Below are positions 1 to 9,387 of a stretch of 64,000 nt of DNA, piece by piece. The translations under genes and the position numbers were made by a program. Within the stretch, counting starts at the first letter, position 1, and each line of letters begins with the position of its first letter. A model generated the notes under the pieces. It was given only the letters and a program-made list of their open reading frames with translations. It did not search any database and had not been told where the DNA came from. The DNA is from Alphaproteobacteria bacterium (GTDB lineage Bacteria > Pseudomonadota > Alphaproteobacteria > Micavibrionales > Micavibrionaceae). The DNA is taken from the NCBI GenBank assembly GCA_021775955.1, contig JAJFGU010000020.1, forward strand, positions 124,001 through 188,000. The letters run 5' to 3'.

Positions 1-201
1 ACCGCCGGGCACCAGATTATCATTGATAAAAATCTGCGGCACGGTGCGGGCGCCGCCAGAGCGCTCAAGCATTTTATCACGCTGCTCCGTATCCTGATCG
101 ACCCGAATTTCTTCATATTCAGCGCCTTTGCGGGTCAGCAAGTCCTTGGCCCGGACACAATAGGGGCAAACCTGTGTGGTATATATTTCTACTTTTGCCA
201 T
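1..201 (-). CDS. grxC: Glutaredoxin 3 (GrxC-like), C-terminus outside window
   Basis: Small dithiol glutaredoxin that would reduce protein disulfides and glutathione mixed disulfides in the cytoplasm. The visible 67 residues start with MAKVEIYTT and carry the active-site motif CPYC at about residues 12-15, followed by the family's TVPQIFI segment with its cis-proline and the start of the GG-containing glutathione site. The gene runs off the left edge, so roughly the last 20 residues are missing. The ATG at 201 is preceded by AAAGGAG at a good distance on the minus strand. It is divergent from the FAD hydroxylase at 400; repeat R1 fills the space between them. Family assignment is confident. 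Confidence 0.93.
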   Translation of the reverse strand, partial: MAKVEIYTTQVCPYCVRAKDLLTRKGAEYEEIRVDQDTEQRDKMLERSGGARTVPQIFINDNLVPGG

Positions 202-243
202 GAGCGATTCTCCTTTATGAGGTATATAACAGTAACAAACTCC

Positions 244-388
244 AGAATGCTCTATCAATTGAAGGATTTTGGGGCGAAAATGACGGCTTTCGAGAACCGC
301 ACCGCAAAATACTTTTGGGTATTTGAGAAGCGGAAGCGCAGAAAGACATTATTTGCAGGCCAAAAGACGAAAATTGATAGTGCATTCT
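244..388. repeat. Dispersed structured repeat R1, copy a (145 bp)
   Basis: The ends form a 17-bp inverted repeat with one mismatch (244-260 with 372-388; AGAATGC at the outer edge). The interior matches the repeat at 38403-38548 in the same orientation; shared blocks include CGAAAATGACGG, TTTCGAGAACCG, CGGAAGCGCAGAAA, TTATTTGCAGG and CAAAAGACGA. A central hairpin (AAATAC / GTATTT) differs in sequence from that of copy b but still pairs. The right end lies 11 bp before the ATG of the FAD hydroxylase, so the repeat occupies its leader. No transposase is present. Confidence 0.85.
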
Positions 389-399
389 AAAGAAGATAG

Positions 400-1614
400 A
401 TGACCAGCAAGACTTGTCAAACGGATATCCTGATCGCCGGCGGCGGCATCGCCGGGCTTACGCTTGCCGCGCTTTTGGGCAATGCCGGCATAAACGTGCA
501 TATCATCGATAAATTCCCGCCGCAGCCTTTCAAAAAAACCAAACCTTCGGGGCGCACCATCGCGCTGATGCAAAACTCGCTCAACATCATCAAGGCCACC
601 GGCGCATGGGACAAATGCGAAGAGTATAGCGCCGCGATTCAAACCATGTGCATCATGGATAACGATCTCAATGTTGAGTTTGAAGCCTATGAGATCGGAC
701 AGGAGCAATTCGGCGTGAATGTTCCAAACGCAATCCTGCGCGCTGCGCTATACGAACAGGTGCAATCCATTCCTGCCGTGACCGCCCACATGCCGGGCGC
801 GCTCGAAGATTACAAAACCCAAAACAATCACGTCACCGCAACACTGGAAGACGGCACGCAAATCACCGCGCGCCTGCTGGTTGGTGCCGATGGCCGCAAC
901 TCCCTGGTGCGCAAAATCGCCGGGATCAAACATCGTGAGATGAAATACAAACAAGCCGCGATCACCTGTGTCATCAATCACTCGCACAGCCATGACAATG
1001 TTTCGACCGAGTTTCACTTTCCAGCCGGACCGCTGGCGCTTGTGCCGCTACCGGGCAATCAATCCAGCATCGTCTGGGTCGAAACACCGGAAAGGGCGCA
1101 GGAGCTGCTGGCTTTAAAAGAGTCTGAATTCGCTGAAACCCTGCAGGAAACAACCGATGGCCTTCTGGGCGGCATCACGCTGGAGACAAAACCCGAGAGC
1201 TGGCCGCTCGGCTCCATTCATGCCAAAACCCTTATTGCCCCCCGCACAGCCCTGATTGCAGAAGCAGCCCATGTCATGTCGCCGATCACGGCGCAGGGCC
1301 TCAATTTAAGCCTTCGCGATGTGGCAGCACTCGCCGAAACCATTGCCGACACCCTGAGGCTTGGCCTCGATCCGGGCAGTGAAACCACGCTTAAAAAATA
1401 TGAAGGGCGACGGCGCATCGATATCAATACGCGCATTTTCGGCGTCGATGCGATGAACCGGATTGTCAGCAACAATGTTCCCGCTCTTAAATCTTTGCGT
1501 CGCGGCGGATTCAAAACACTCGAGCGCATCCACCCCTTGAAGAAATTCGCCATGCGCGCCGGCCTCGCCCCGCAAATCGATGAAAGCCGTTTGGCGAACG
1601 GAAAACCGCTTTAG
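400..1614 (+). CDS. UbiH/UbiF/VisC/COQ6-family FAD-dependent hydroxylase
   Basis: 404-residue flavin monooxygenase of the family that hydroxylates the ubiquinone ring. The N-terminus has the FAD-binding Rossmann motif GGGIAGL (about residues 14-20) followed by an acidic/Lys strand end. The middle has the GADGRNS motif (about 163-169), and the second FAD motif is present in degenerate form around residues 285-305 (AEAAHVMSPITAQGLNLSLRD), as is usual in the family. Length is normal for COQ6/UbiH. Which ring position it hydroxylates cannot be told from sequence alone. It overlaps the convergent comF gene by 4 bp at the stop codons. The start at 400 has AAAGAAG upstream, inside or next to repeat R1. 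Confidence 0.88.
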   Translation: MTSKTCQTDILIAGGGIAGLTLAALLGNAGINVHIIDKFPPQPFKKTKPSGRTIALMQNSLNIIKATGAWDKCEEYSAAIQTMCIMDNDLNVEFEAYEIGQEQFGVNVPNAILRAALYEQVQSIPAVTAHMPGALEDYKTQNNHVTATLEDGTQITARLLVGADGRNSLVRKIAGIKHREMKYKQAAITCVINHSHSHDNVSTEFHFPAGPLALVPLPGNQSSIVWVETPERAQELLALKESEFAETLQETTDGLLGGITLETKPESWPLGSIHAKTLIAPRTALIAEAAHVMSPITAQGLNLSLRDVAALAETIADTLRLGLDPGSETTLKKYEGRRRIDINTRIFGVDAMNRIVSNNVPALKSLRRGGFKTLERIHPLKKFAMRAGLAPQIDESRLANGKPL

Positions 1615-2345
1615 CTTTCATAGGGCTTTACAACCCGCGCCAGAGTCAGGACATGCACCGCCTTCGCCCCGGCCTTTAACAAAACCTTCGTACATTCCCT
1701 GACCGTTGAGCCTGTCGTATAAACATCATCGATTAAAACAATTGTTTTTCCTTTTAGCTGGTCCTGATAGCGCGGATTAAATGCAAAAGCCCTGCGCACA
1801 TTCTTTTGACGTTCCTTAATCGTCAAATGCCCCTGACTGGTTGTCGCACGTGTTCGGGCCAACGCATCAGGTAAACATTCCAGCCCGGTATTCTTTGCAA
1901 GCGCATAGGCAATAACCGCCGCCTGATTGTAACGCCGTGATAACAGCCGCCAGCGATGAAGCGGCACCGGCACCAGGTAGTCGGCCTGACCCAGCATGCC
2001 TTCCCCCGCCAGCTTCAGCCAGGGAATGAACGCCTTTACCGCATGAATTTTATCGGCATGTTTGAACCCAAGAATAAGGTCGCGGCTGCGGTCATTATAC
2101 TTCAGCGCCGCCCGCGCGGTTTTATAGGGCGGCATATCGACCAAACACTCGGCGCAAAGGGTTTTGTCCTCAACCTCGAATTCAAAGGCAATACCGCAGG
2201 AGCCGCAAAACGGCGCGGCAATAAAATCCAGCGCTGCCCAGGCCTGCGGCGCCATCATGCCCTGGCGTTCAACCATATCGCCCGTAACCACGCAGCGCGG
2301 CGGCAAAACGATATCGACAGCCTGTTTGAGCAAAGATGAGTTCAT
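1611..2345 (-). CDS. comF: ComF family phosphoribosyltransferase-like protein
   Basis: About 244 residues. It has a CxxC-type double zinc-binding region near the N-terminus (CGSCG and CAEC, about residues 45-70) and a C-terminal type I phosphoribosyltransferase fold with the PRPP loop VLIDDVYTTGST (about residues 204-215). In transformable bacteria ComF helps single-stranded DNA uptake and recombination; most homologues in other bacteria have unproven roles. I chose the ATG at 2345 (MNSSLLKQ); an in-frame TTG at 2366 would add seven residues. It is convergent with the hydroxylase and divergent from the methyltransferase gene. Confidence 0.85.
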   Translation of the reverse strand: MNSSLLKQAVDIVLPPRCVVTGDMVERQGMMAPQAWAALDFIAAPFCGSCGIAFEFEVEDKTLCAECLVDMPPYKTARAALKYNDRSRDLILGFKHADKIHAVKAFIPWLKLAGEGMLGQADYLVPVPLHRWRLLSRRYNQAAVIAYALAKNTGLECLPDALARTRATTSQGHLTIKERQKNVRRAFAFNPRYQDQLKGKTIVLIDDVYTTGSTVRECTKVLLKAGAKAVHVLTLARVVKPYES

Positions 2346-2472
2346 ACCCCATGTCTGATCAAACAAACGCCAGTTGTCAATCGAAGTATTTTTTGCATAT
2401 TTCGGAGGTTTTTGTGTAGTATGCGAGGATTTTTAAAATTTTAGGGAAAACAGGGCATAAAACCCCTCCCCT

Positions 2473-2610
2473 CGTCATCCCCGCGGCCTGCGTAGCCTTG
2501 GCGAAGCAGGCTTAAACAGCGGGGATCCGGAAAAGACAGCCAGCGAGCTGGCTGACATATGGATCCCGTTCGTGCGAACACCGCTTCGCGGTGTGCCAAC
2601 GGGATGACAG
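2473..2610 (-). repeat. REP-like palindromic repeat (family 'GTCATCCC'), copy a
   Basis: A two-module repeat flanked by CGTCATCCCCGCGG on the left and CAACGGGATGACAG on the right. Two palindromes are visible: one built on CCCCGC...GCGGGGATC and the other on GGATCCCGTTCG...CAACGGGAT, with small hairpins such as CACCGCTTCGCGGTG inside. The repeat at 9429-9583 is the same unit in the opposite orientation. Such GTCATCCC-type repeats are widespread in alphaproteobacteria. It ends 15 bp before the start codon of the large methyltransferase gene, so it must contribute to that gene's leader. Confidence 0.85.
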
Positions 2611-2625
2611 GGCTTTTAAGCAAAT

Positions 2626-5193
2626 ATGGCACAGGCGTTAGAAAAACAGGAACAAGGCCCGCAGGGCATCGAAGAGCAGGATCTCCTGCTCGAGCCGATG
2701 AGCGAGTATATTCAGGAGCGCCATGAACTGCTGAAGGATATACCCTATGAAACGGTCCGCAGAGCCTGGTTTACCCTCTCTCATTTGCTGCTTGATGACG
2801 GTGCAAAAGTAGTTGATATGGGATGTGACAATGGCGCTATGGCCTTTGCCATGTCCGTTTTGAACCCGCACATCAAAATTATAGCCGTCGATAAAAGCAA
2901 ACGTCAGATCAACAAAGCAAGGGAGCTTTACAAACGCCACAATCTTGAATTCAAAGCCGGCGATGCCTCAAGCGAGCTGTTCGAAAAGAACACGATCGAT
3001 GCCATTATCAATTCTTTCGTCCTGCACGAAGTCTTTTCCGGCTCGCGTTATAACGAGCGCATCGTCAGCGATACACTTCGCAAGCAGTTCCACATGCTCA
3101 AAGTCGGCGGCACCATGTTCATCCGCGACTATGCCAAGCCTCCGCCGGAAGAAATGGTCATTATGGAGATGCCCGACACGCCCAGCACCGGGCAGGACAT
3201 GGCCAGCTTATCGGAGCCCGATCTTCTCATCTGGTATTCGGCGCATGCACGGCCGCGCCACGATCCGGGAACAGGTGGATTTTTTCTCGAGGAAATTCCA
3301 GCCAGGTTACCGCGCACAAGATTGTTCCGCCTGCCTTACAAATGGGCGTATGAATTTATCATGCGCAAGGACGACCGCAGCCATTGGGAAGCCGAGCTGC
3401 CGATGGAATACACTTTCTTTACCGAGCATGAATTTCTCAAGGAACTGCGCTCACAAGGTGCGCGCGTCCAGTATTCAGCCCCCTACTGGGATGAAGGCAT
3501 CATAGAAAAACGCTTTGACGGACATTTCCGGCTCTATACAGACGAAGGCGCTCACATAGGCAATCCCCCAACCAGTTTTATTGCCGTTGCCCAAAAGATG
3601 AGCGAGCGCAAAAGCCTGCACATTGAAGAAAGACGGCCTTCAGCCGGTGAGGAAGGCCAGCTTAAAATTCAGGCCATGCGCAATGAAAAAACTGGCGATC
3701 TTGTCGATATAGTCACCCGAGACATGGAAATCGGCGAGGTGGTCCCCTACCTTGTTACCGAAGAGGGACGTCTTAAAATCTTCCTGCATGACGGCATCGC
3801 CCGCTCTATCATCAACGCCGTATCGCGTAGCGGCGCCAATATCGACGGCAAACGCTGGTCGGCGCATATGGTCGAACCCGTTTCTTTCGATATGCAGGCC
3901 ATCTATGACATTGACACGCTTGACGTGAACAACACCGTGCGCTTCTGCCGTGATTATCTTGGATTGAAACCGTATAACAGCGCAGTTCTCGAACACGGCC
4001 CGGATTATTATCCGGCACCGGATTATATCGATGAGCGCATGCATACCTATTACCTGCATGTGGTCAGCCCGGGCAAAGACGTCACGCCGAAAAGCTTTGT
4101 CGGCTATGCCGCGCGTTTTCAGGCCAGAGGAAAAATCCGTGAGCTCGACGCACAAAATGTCCTGAACGCCATCACGGTCGGGCTTATTCCCAATGCCCGG
4201 CTCGAGATGCAGATTCTTTCCCTCTACCAACATCTTGGCATGAAAGCAGAAAACTGGACTGAAAAGCAAATAGCCCTGAAACGCGGAAAAATAACGGCCA
4301 AAGCCGATATGCGCCTTTTGCTGCAAAGCCTCAATGAAACCGACAGCCGCTTCCAGGACGTCAAGGGAACCACCGGCCAGCTGCGCAGCGTCCATTCGAT
4401 TTTTGTCGAAGAAGGACAAAGCCAGGGCGGCATTACCGGCCTATCATCCCAGGAAGTTGATTTTGTCATCTCTGACGAAAAAACCGTCAATACGGCTGTG
4501 GTTCTGCCGCTCACCGCCGATATGGAAGGCGATATCCATGCTGGATTTTTGCTCAATCATTTGCCGGTTCCCCAGCGCCACGAAGGCAGCGGCCTGACCA
4601 TAAGCGCGCCCAGCTTTAACCTGCCAAGAAACATTGCAAACCTTCAGGATGCCAAAAAATTTATTGCTGAAAAATTCAACGTTGCCCCGGAAATGGTGAT
4701 TAAACTCGGCGAAAGCTATTTCAGCCATACCGGCATGACACCGCAACGCATTCACCCTTTTGGTGTCGCCGTTCCACCGGACATGCCCGATGATCCCGGC
4801 ACCCAATTCATGCCGATCCGCTGGTTCATGCTACTGTGGAGGAGCCTGTCACGCGAACCGCATTTTATGCTGACACTCGCCCGGGCCTATCGCTATTTAC
4901 ACAGTGACATGGAGCTGCAAGCCAAACTTCAGGCCCGCATGATCCTGGAAGAGCGCTTTGCTGCGGCCCGGCCCGACTGGTCCATGCCTGTCTCCTATAC
5001 GTCTTCTCCGCTGGAGAAAAAGGTACAAGCCCCTAAAAAATCGAAGACTAAGAGCAAGGTTAAAAAACCATCCGCGCCAAAACCGCCAAAAGAATATCTG
5101 ATGAAAAAGTTTGAAAACGAGATAGAAGATATTATGAAGGTGATAAAAGAAGAGATGGAAAATAGAAACGGACCCAGACCGGACCCGAAATAA
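2626..5193 (+). CDS. Large methyltransferase-domain protein with long uncharacterised C-terminal half
   Basis: 855 residues. The N-terminal third is a class I SAM-dependent methyltransferase: VVDMGCDNGAMAFAMS (about 62-77) is the SAM-binding motif I, AVDKSK the acidic end of strand 2, and the segment around FKAGDASS/AIINSFVLHEV contains motifs II-III. Residues about 330-780 match no family I can name; the part around 345-420 (GDLVDIVTRDMEIGEVVPYLV...) could be a Nudix-like fold, but I see no Nudix box. The tail (about 800-850) is Lys/Pro-rich and then a charged helix. The substrate is unknown. No clear Shine-Dalgarno precedes the ATG because the REP copy ends at 2610; an internal ATG at 2698 (MSEYIQ) is an alternative. 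The following gene begins one base after its stop. Confidence 0.72.
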   Translation: MAQALEKQEQGPQGIEEQDLLLEPMSEYIQERHELLKDIPYETVRRAWFTLSHLLLDDGAKVVDMGCDNGAMAFAMSVLNPHIKIIAVDKSKRQINKARELYKRHNLEFKAGDASSELFEKNTIDAIINSFVLHEVFSGSRYNERIVSDTLRKQFHMLKVGGTMFIRDYAKPPPEEMVIMEMPDTPSTGQDMASLSEPDLLIWYSAHARPRHDPGTGGFFLEEIPARLPRTRLFRLPYKWAYEFIMRKDDRSHWEAELPMEYTFFTEHEFLKELRSQGARVQYSAPYWDEGIIEKRFDGHFRLYTDEGAHIGNPPTSFIAVAQKMSERKSLHIEERRPSAGEEGQLKIQAMRNEKTGDLVDIVTRDMEIGEVVPYLVTEEGRLKIFLHDGIARSIINAVSRSGANIDGKRWSAHMVEPVSFDMQAIYDIDTLDVNNTVRFCRDYLGLKPYNSAVLEHGPDYYPAPDYIDERMHTYYLHVVSPGKDVTPKSFVGYAARFQARGKIRELDAQNVLNAITVGLIPNARLEMQILSLYQHLGMKAENWTEKQIALKRGKITAKADMRLLLQSLNETDSRFQDVKGTTGQLRSVHSIFVEEGQSQGGITGLSSQEVDFVISDEKTVNTAVVLPLTADMEGDIHAGFLLNHLPVPQRHEGSGLTISAPSFNLPRNIANLQDAKKFIAEKFNVAPEMVIKLGESYFSHTGMTPQRIHPFGVAVPPDMPDDPGTQFMPIRWFMLLWRSLSREPHFMLTLARAYRYLHSDMELQAKLQARMILEERFAAARPDWSMPVSYTSSPLEKKVQAPKKSKTKSKVKKPSAPKPPKEYLMKKFENEIEDIMKVIKEEMENRNGPRPDPK

Positions 5194-5194
5194 C

Positions 5195-6100
5195 ATGATT
5201 AATACGGATGAAGACATTCGCATTTTCGACCGCGCGCGCATAAAGCATAACCGCAGCCGTGCTTTTCAAAAATTTTCCGAGCACAGCTTTCTTTTTGACT
5301 GGGCAGCAGAGCAGATCACCGACCGCCTTCAGGACATTAAGCGCGAATTCCCGCTCGCTTTGCAGATTGGAACGAGAGGCAACCTCTCACCCCTACCATC
5401 TAATAAAATTAAAAACCTGGCGGTTATGGACCTTAATGAGGAGCCGCTCGGACCCACAAAGAACTGGGGATTGGTGGCCGATGAGGAGTTCCTGCCCTTT
5501 GCGCCCGAAAGCCTCGATCTCGTGACCAGCGTTCTTAATCTGCATACCGTCAACGATTTGCCCGGCACCTTGTTGCAAATCCGCAAGGCCCTCAAACCGG
5601 ACGGGTTGTTCATTGCCGCTATTCTCGGCGGTGAAACCCTGCACGAGCTGCGCCGGGCACTGATGCAGGCCGAGATGAATATCAAGGGCGGCGCCAGCCC
5701 GCGCATTGCTCCCTTTGCCGACAAACAACAGATCGGAGCTCTGCTCCAGCGCGCCGGGTTTAATCTGCCGGTTGTTGATTCTGATATTGTTACCGTGACC
5801 TACGATAATATTTTCAAACTCCTCCATGATTTGCGTTTTATGGGCGAAGGCAATGCCATTCAAAGCCGCAACAAAACGCCGCCGGGCAAAGCCCTGTTTA
5901 TGGAGGCCGCACGCCTGTATCAGGAACAATTCGCCGAAAGCGACGGCCGCATTCCCGCCAGTTTTGAAATCATCTTTATGCTCGGCTGGGCGCCCCATGA
6001 ATCCCAGCAAAAACCCCTGCGCCCGGGCAGCGCCAAGCACAGTCTGGCCGAAGCACTGGGATCACAGGAAATCAAAACAGGAGAGAAAACAGGCTCATGA
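5195..6100 (+). CDS. SAM-dependent methyltransferase, NDUFAF5/BioC-like
   Basis: 301 residues resembling the alphaproteobacterial relatives of mitochondrial complex I assembly factor NDUFAF5, annotated in bacteria as BioC-like methyltransferases. Typical features are the N-terminal IFDRARIKHNRSRA segment, an ALQIGTRG version of motif I (about 51-58), LDLVTSVLNLHTVNDLPG (about 108-125) and LKPDGLFIAAILGGETLHELR (broken motif, about 135-155). Whether it modifies complex I here or acts elsewhere is inference. It starts just after the preceding methyltransferase gene and its stop overlaps the ATG of gloB (ATGA), so the three genes form one operon. Confidence 0.8.
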   Translation: MINTDEDIRIFDRARIKHNRSRAFQKFSEHSFLFDWAAEQITDRLQDIKREFPLALQIGTRGNLSPLPSNKIKNLAVMDLNEEPLGPTKNWGLVADEEFLPFAPESLDLVTSVLNLHTVNDLPGTLLQIRKALKPDGLFIAAILGGETLHELRRALMQAEMNIKGGASPRIAPFADKQQIGALLQRAGFNLPVVDSDIVTVTYDNIFKLLHDLRFMGEGNAIQSRNKTPPGKALFMEAARLYQEQFAESDGRIPASFEIIFMLGWAPHESQQKPLRPGSAKHSLAEALGSQEIKTGEKTGS

Positions 6101-6816
6101 TCAACGTAACCATCATCCCCGTTCTGAAAGACAATTACGCCTATCTGCTGGAAGCGGATAACGGAGAAACCGCCATCGTCGATCCCGGTGAGGCCGGGCC
6201 CGCAATCGATGTTCTTGAGCAAAAATCCATAAAGCTCGATACCATTTTGTGTACCCATCACCACGCCGACCACATTGCCGGATGCGCTTCCTTAAAAGAA
6301 AAATACGGCGCCAAAATTATTGGTCCGGAAAAAGATGCCGCGCGCATTCCCGGCATTGATATCGGCCTTACGGAAGACAGCGATTTTAGCCTAGGCGGTG
6401 AAAGTGTCACCATCTTTGAAACCCCAGGCCATACGACAGGCGGTATTTGTTATTACTTCCCGGAAAGCACACTTGCTTTCACCGGCGACACTTTGTTTTC
6501 CATGGGCTGCGGCCGGTTGTTCGAAGGCACGCCGGAGCAAATGTGGGAGTCTTTGCAAAAAATTATGACGCTGCCAGATGATATCAAAGTTTATTGCGGC
6601 CATGAATACACGCAAGACGGCGGGAACTTTTCCCTGCACATCGAGCCGGACAATGAGGATACTAAAATACGTATGGAAGATGTGATCCGCTTAAGAAAAC
6701 AGGGAAAGCCGACGATTCCCTCCACCATTGCACTTGAGAAAAAAACCAATCCTTTTTTACGCGCAGGGTCGGCACAACGCTTTGGCGAAATACGCAAGAT
6801 CAAGGATGATTTCTAG
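6097..6816 (+). CDS. gloB: Hydroxyacylglutathione hydrolase (glyoxalase II)
   Basis: 239 residues of the metallo-beta-lactamase fold. The binuclear metal motif THHHADH is at about residues 52-58, with further ligands in GHTTG (about 111), the bridging Asp in FTGDTLFSMGCGR and the His of YCGHEYT. The C-terminal glutathione-binding region ends in NPFLRA, typical of GloB. It hydrolyses S-lactoylglutathione to D-lactate and glutathione in methylglyoxal detoxification. Translationally coupled to the methyltransferase upstream by an ATGA overlap. Confidence 0.95.
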   Translation: MINVTIIPVLKDNYAYLLEADNGETAIVDPGEAGPAIDVLEQKSIKLDTILCTHHHADHIAGCASLKEKYGAKIIGPEKDAARIPGIDIGLTEDSDFSLGGESVTIFETPGHTTGGICYYFPESTLAFTGDTLFSMGCGRLFEGTPEQMWESLQKIMTLPDDIKVYCGHEYTQDGGNFSLHIEPDNEDTKIRMEDVIRLRKQGKPTIPSTIALEKKTNPFLRAGSAQRFGEIRKIKDDF

Positions 6817-6840
6817 ATACCTGGGACGTGTAGACATGCC

Positions 6841-7170
6841 CTAATCGCCGGATGGCTTCCTGGGCTTACGATTGCGCACCGGCTTTGGACCGGTATTCGC
6901 TTCTCTAATAGAATTTCCGTCATTATCGCTTTGAGCACCCCTGCCTTGCGCCGCGCGATGCGACGGAATCGGGATTTGCTTCAAAACATTCTCATCGCGC
7001 TCGCTAATCGCCATTTCTATTTCAAGGCGCGAAGCCACTTTACGCAGCTCATGAATAGCTTCCTGAAGGTTCGTCCGCGCATCGCCGTTCTTTTTATCGA
7101 CTGCCCATTTCTCATGGGATGTGAGGCATCTCTCAGAGGTTTCTTTCAAACGATTTTGAATGTCATCCAT
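6841..7170 (-). CDS. Hypothetical small helical protein
   Basis: 109 residues starting MDDIQNRLKETSERC. The first about 65 residues are predicted helical and charged; the tail is Gly/Asn/Pro/Lys-rich and probably disordered (ending RNRKPRKPSGD). I recognise no family. The start at 7170 is chosen over upstream in-frame codons because AAAGGAG lies at a good distance before it. It follows guaC on the same strand after a 69-bp gap and may be co-transcribed with it. Confidence 0.6.
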   Translation of the reverse strand: MDDIQNRLKETSERCLTSHEKWAVDKKNGDARTNLQEAIHELRKVASRLEIEMAISERDENVLKQIPIPSHRAAQGRGAQSDNDGNSIREANTGPKPVRNRKPRKPSGD

Positions 7171-7239
7171 TACCGGCTCCTTTTGTGTACACGCGAGAAA
7201 AGCCACTCTAGCCGGACATAAATTGATACGCAAGAGCGC

Positions 7240-8298
7240 TTATGATTCATTTCCGAAGATCGTATTGATTTGCTGGGTCACCCGGATGAAAGTCGTGCGT
7301 TTGGAAAGCTCTTTAAGACGCCTGGCCCCAACATAAGTACAGGCAGAGCGAATACCACCCAGAATATCCTGCAAACTATCCGTCACATCGCCACGATAGG
7401 GAATTTTAACAGTTTTTCCCTCACTGGCACGGTATTCGGCCACGCCGCCTTTATGCTTCTTCATGGCCGTATCACTGCTCATACCATAGAACTGCAGGAA
7501 TTTTTGACCACCATCTTTAACTACTTTTTGCTCTGACTGATCATGCCCGGCAAGCATACCGCCCAGCATCACAAAATCAGATCCGCCACCATAAGCCTTG
7601 GCAATGTCACCCGGCACGGTACAGCCGCCATCGGCGCAAATAAGCCCGCTCAGGCCGTGCGCCGCATCAGCGCACTCAATTATGGCCGAGAGCTGCGGAT
7701 AACCGACTCCGGTCATTTTTCGCGTGGTACAGACACTCCCGGGACCTATTCCAACTTTGACGATATCGGCCCCGGCCAGAATGAGCTCCTCAACCATTTC
7801 ACCGGTCACGACATTGCCGGCCATAATAGTAATTTGAGGACACAGCTCACGGGTGCGCTTGACGAAATCAACGAATTGCTCGCTATAGCCATTGGCCACG
7901 TCGATACAAATTTTTTCAATCCCCTTGCCGCTTTTTTGAACATCAGAATCCATAAAAGCCTTCAGTTTTTCCTGATCGCCATCTGCTATACCGATGCTGT
8001 ACCAGACACCGGAGCCGCCGTGCTTTTCAAAAAAACCGGTCAAATCATCAAGCGGATAATGTTTGTGCAGGGCAACTGTTAAGCCATTGCCATCCTTTTC
8101 AAACGCCTCGGCCATCGCAAAGGTGCCAACACCATCCATATTGGCAGCAATGATTGGCACACCGTTAAAGCTGCCCCCACTCCATTTGAATAACAGCTCA
8201 CGGGAAATATCGACATCCTTACGGCTGGCCAGCGTCGAACGCTTGGGCCGGATCAGAACATCCTTAAAATCAAGCTTTGTACCTTCTTCTATGCGCAT
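7240..8298 (-). CDS. guaC: GMP reductase
   Basis: 352 residues, close to the E. coli GuaC length and without the CBS insert of IMP dehydrogenase. Motifs: [12 protein letters not shown] at the N-terminus, NMDGVGT (about 55-61), and the catalytic loop [20 protein letters not shown] with the reactive Cys (about 183-190), followed by [14 protein letters not shown] and [11 protein letters not shown]. It converts GMP to IMP with NADPH in purine salvage. AAAGGA precedes the ATG at 8298. Ten bases separate it from the DUF1192 gene upstream, so the two are probably one operon. Confidence 0.95.
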   Translation of the reverse strand: MRIEEGTKLDFKDVLIRPKRSTLASRKDVDISRELLFKWSGGSFNGVPIIAANMDGVGTFAMAEAFEKDGNGLTVALHKHYPLDDLTGFFEKHGGSGVWYSIGIADGDQEKLKAFMDSDVQKSGKGIEKICIDVANGYSEQFVDFVKRTRELCPQITIMAGNVVTGEMVEELILAGADIVKVGIGPGSVCTTRKMTGVGYPQLSAIIECADAAHGLSGLICADGGCTVPGDIAKAYGGGSDFVMLGGMLAGHDQSEQKVVKDGGQKFLQFYGMSSDTAMKKHKGGVAEYRASEGKTVKIPYRGDVTDSLQDILGGIRSACTYVGARRLKELSKRTTFIRVTQQINTIFGNES

Positions 8299-8308
8299 TT
8301 ATATTCCT

Positions 8309-8494
8309 TTACGATTTAAACACCGAAGCCGCCGCTTCCTGGGACGCCTTCTTTTTGGCTATATCCTCTTCCGCGCGCGAAATTTCGGCTTTTAACTCAC
8401 CAATGTAGTCTTCAAGCTCACTGACCGACATATTCTCAAAATTACGCGGAAACCCTTCCGTTTTTGGCTTTGGCAGCTCCTCATCGAACATCAT
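8309..8494 (-). CDS. DUF1192 family protein
   Basis: 61 residues (MMFDEELPKP...). It has the family layout: a short N-terminal segment, the motif MSVSELEDYIGELKAEISRA (about 27-46) and a C-terminal Lys/Ala-rich helix. DUF1192 proteins are small alphaproteobacterial proteins of unknown function, probably coiled coils. The ATG at 8494 is preceded by AGAGGT; an in-frame start at 8515 would add seven residues. It lies just upstream of guaC on the same strand. Confidence 0.8.
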   Translation of the reverse strand: MMFDEELPKPKTEGFPRNFENMSVSELEDYIGELKAEISRAEEDIAKKKASQEAAASVFKS

Positions 8495-8664
8495 AGCACC
8501 TCTGATCCTAATCAAACATTAAGAGAAAAAATTCTAGCATTTTCTTTCTCAATCCCTTATATAAGGGGCGTTCCCAACACATTGCAAGGTTTGAAAAACC
8601 GTTGATCCAAGGAACAGGATCGCGAAACCTTCTTGTTTTTCAGATAGATGAAGGAGAATTTAAC

Positions 8665-9363
8665 ATGGCACGCGCCGCAAATACTGTAACCGCCAAGCTT
8701 TTGATGCCCAAGGCCACAGCTGTATGGCTCATTGAAAATACAGCCCTGACTTTTGGTCAGATCGCTGAATTCACCGAACTCACCGAGATCGAAATCGAAG
8801 CCCTGGCCAATGAAGATATCGGCCGCGGCCTTGTGGGCCGCCATCCGGTTGAAAATGGTGAGGTTACCCAGGAAGAGCTGGATCGCTGTGAAAAAGACTC
8901 TGACGCCAATCTGGTTATGGCCAAACGCGAGCTGCCGCCGGTACAATCCCGCGCCAAAGGACCGCGTTATACGCCTGTATCCAAACGCGGTGACAAGCCC
9001 GATGCGATTTCTCATATCCTCAAGCAAAACCCGGAAATCAGCGATGCGCAAATCTGCAGACTGATCGGCACGACCAAGCCAACCATTGCCGCCGTGCGTG
9101 ACCGCAGCCACACCAACAGCACCAATATCAAGCCGCGCCACCCTGCAGAGCTTGGCCTGTGCAGCTATCAGGAATATGAAGCCGCCTCTAACAAAGGCCT
9201 GAAGGCCGCTGGAAAAGACCCTGAACAGGTCAAGGCTGAGCGTGCCGCAGAGCTGGAAAAAGAACGGAAGGAGCGTGAGGAAAGCAGTGGCGACGGAAGC
9301 CTTTCAGGAGACGGCTTTGACTTTTCGAATTTCATGTCCAACACGAAAACCACATCCGAATAA
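8665..9363 (+). CDS. DUF1013 / TrcR-type cell-cycle regulator
   Basis: 232 residues starting MARAANTVTAKLLMPKATAV; GAAGGAG sits just before this ATG, which rules out the upstream in-frame start at 8602. DUF1013 proteins are almost confined to alphaproteobacteria and are named TrcR-like after a Caulobacter cell-cycle transcription factor. The sequence shows two helix-turn-helix-like parts: about residues 20-55 (WLIENTALTFGQIAEFTEL) and about 110-145 (KPDAISHILKQNPEISDAQI). The C-terminus is a charged helix and a flexible Gly/Ser/Asp tail. A strong terminator follows directly. Confidence 0.85.
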   Translation: MARAANTVTAKLLMPKATAVWLIENTALTFGQIAEFTELTEIEIEALANEDIGRGLVGRHPVENGEVTQEELDRCEKDSDANLVMAKRELPPVQSRAKGPRYTPVSKRGDKPDAISHILKQNPEISDAQICRLIGTTKPTIAAVRDRSHTNSTNIKPRHPAELGLCSYQEYEAASNKGLKAAGKDPEQVKAERAAELEKERKEREESSGDGSLSGDGFDFSNFMSNTKTTSE

Positions 9364-9387
9364 ACACATCCGGATAAGGGGACATAA

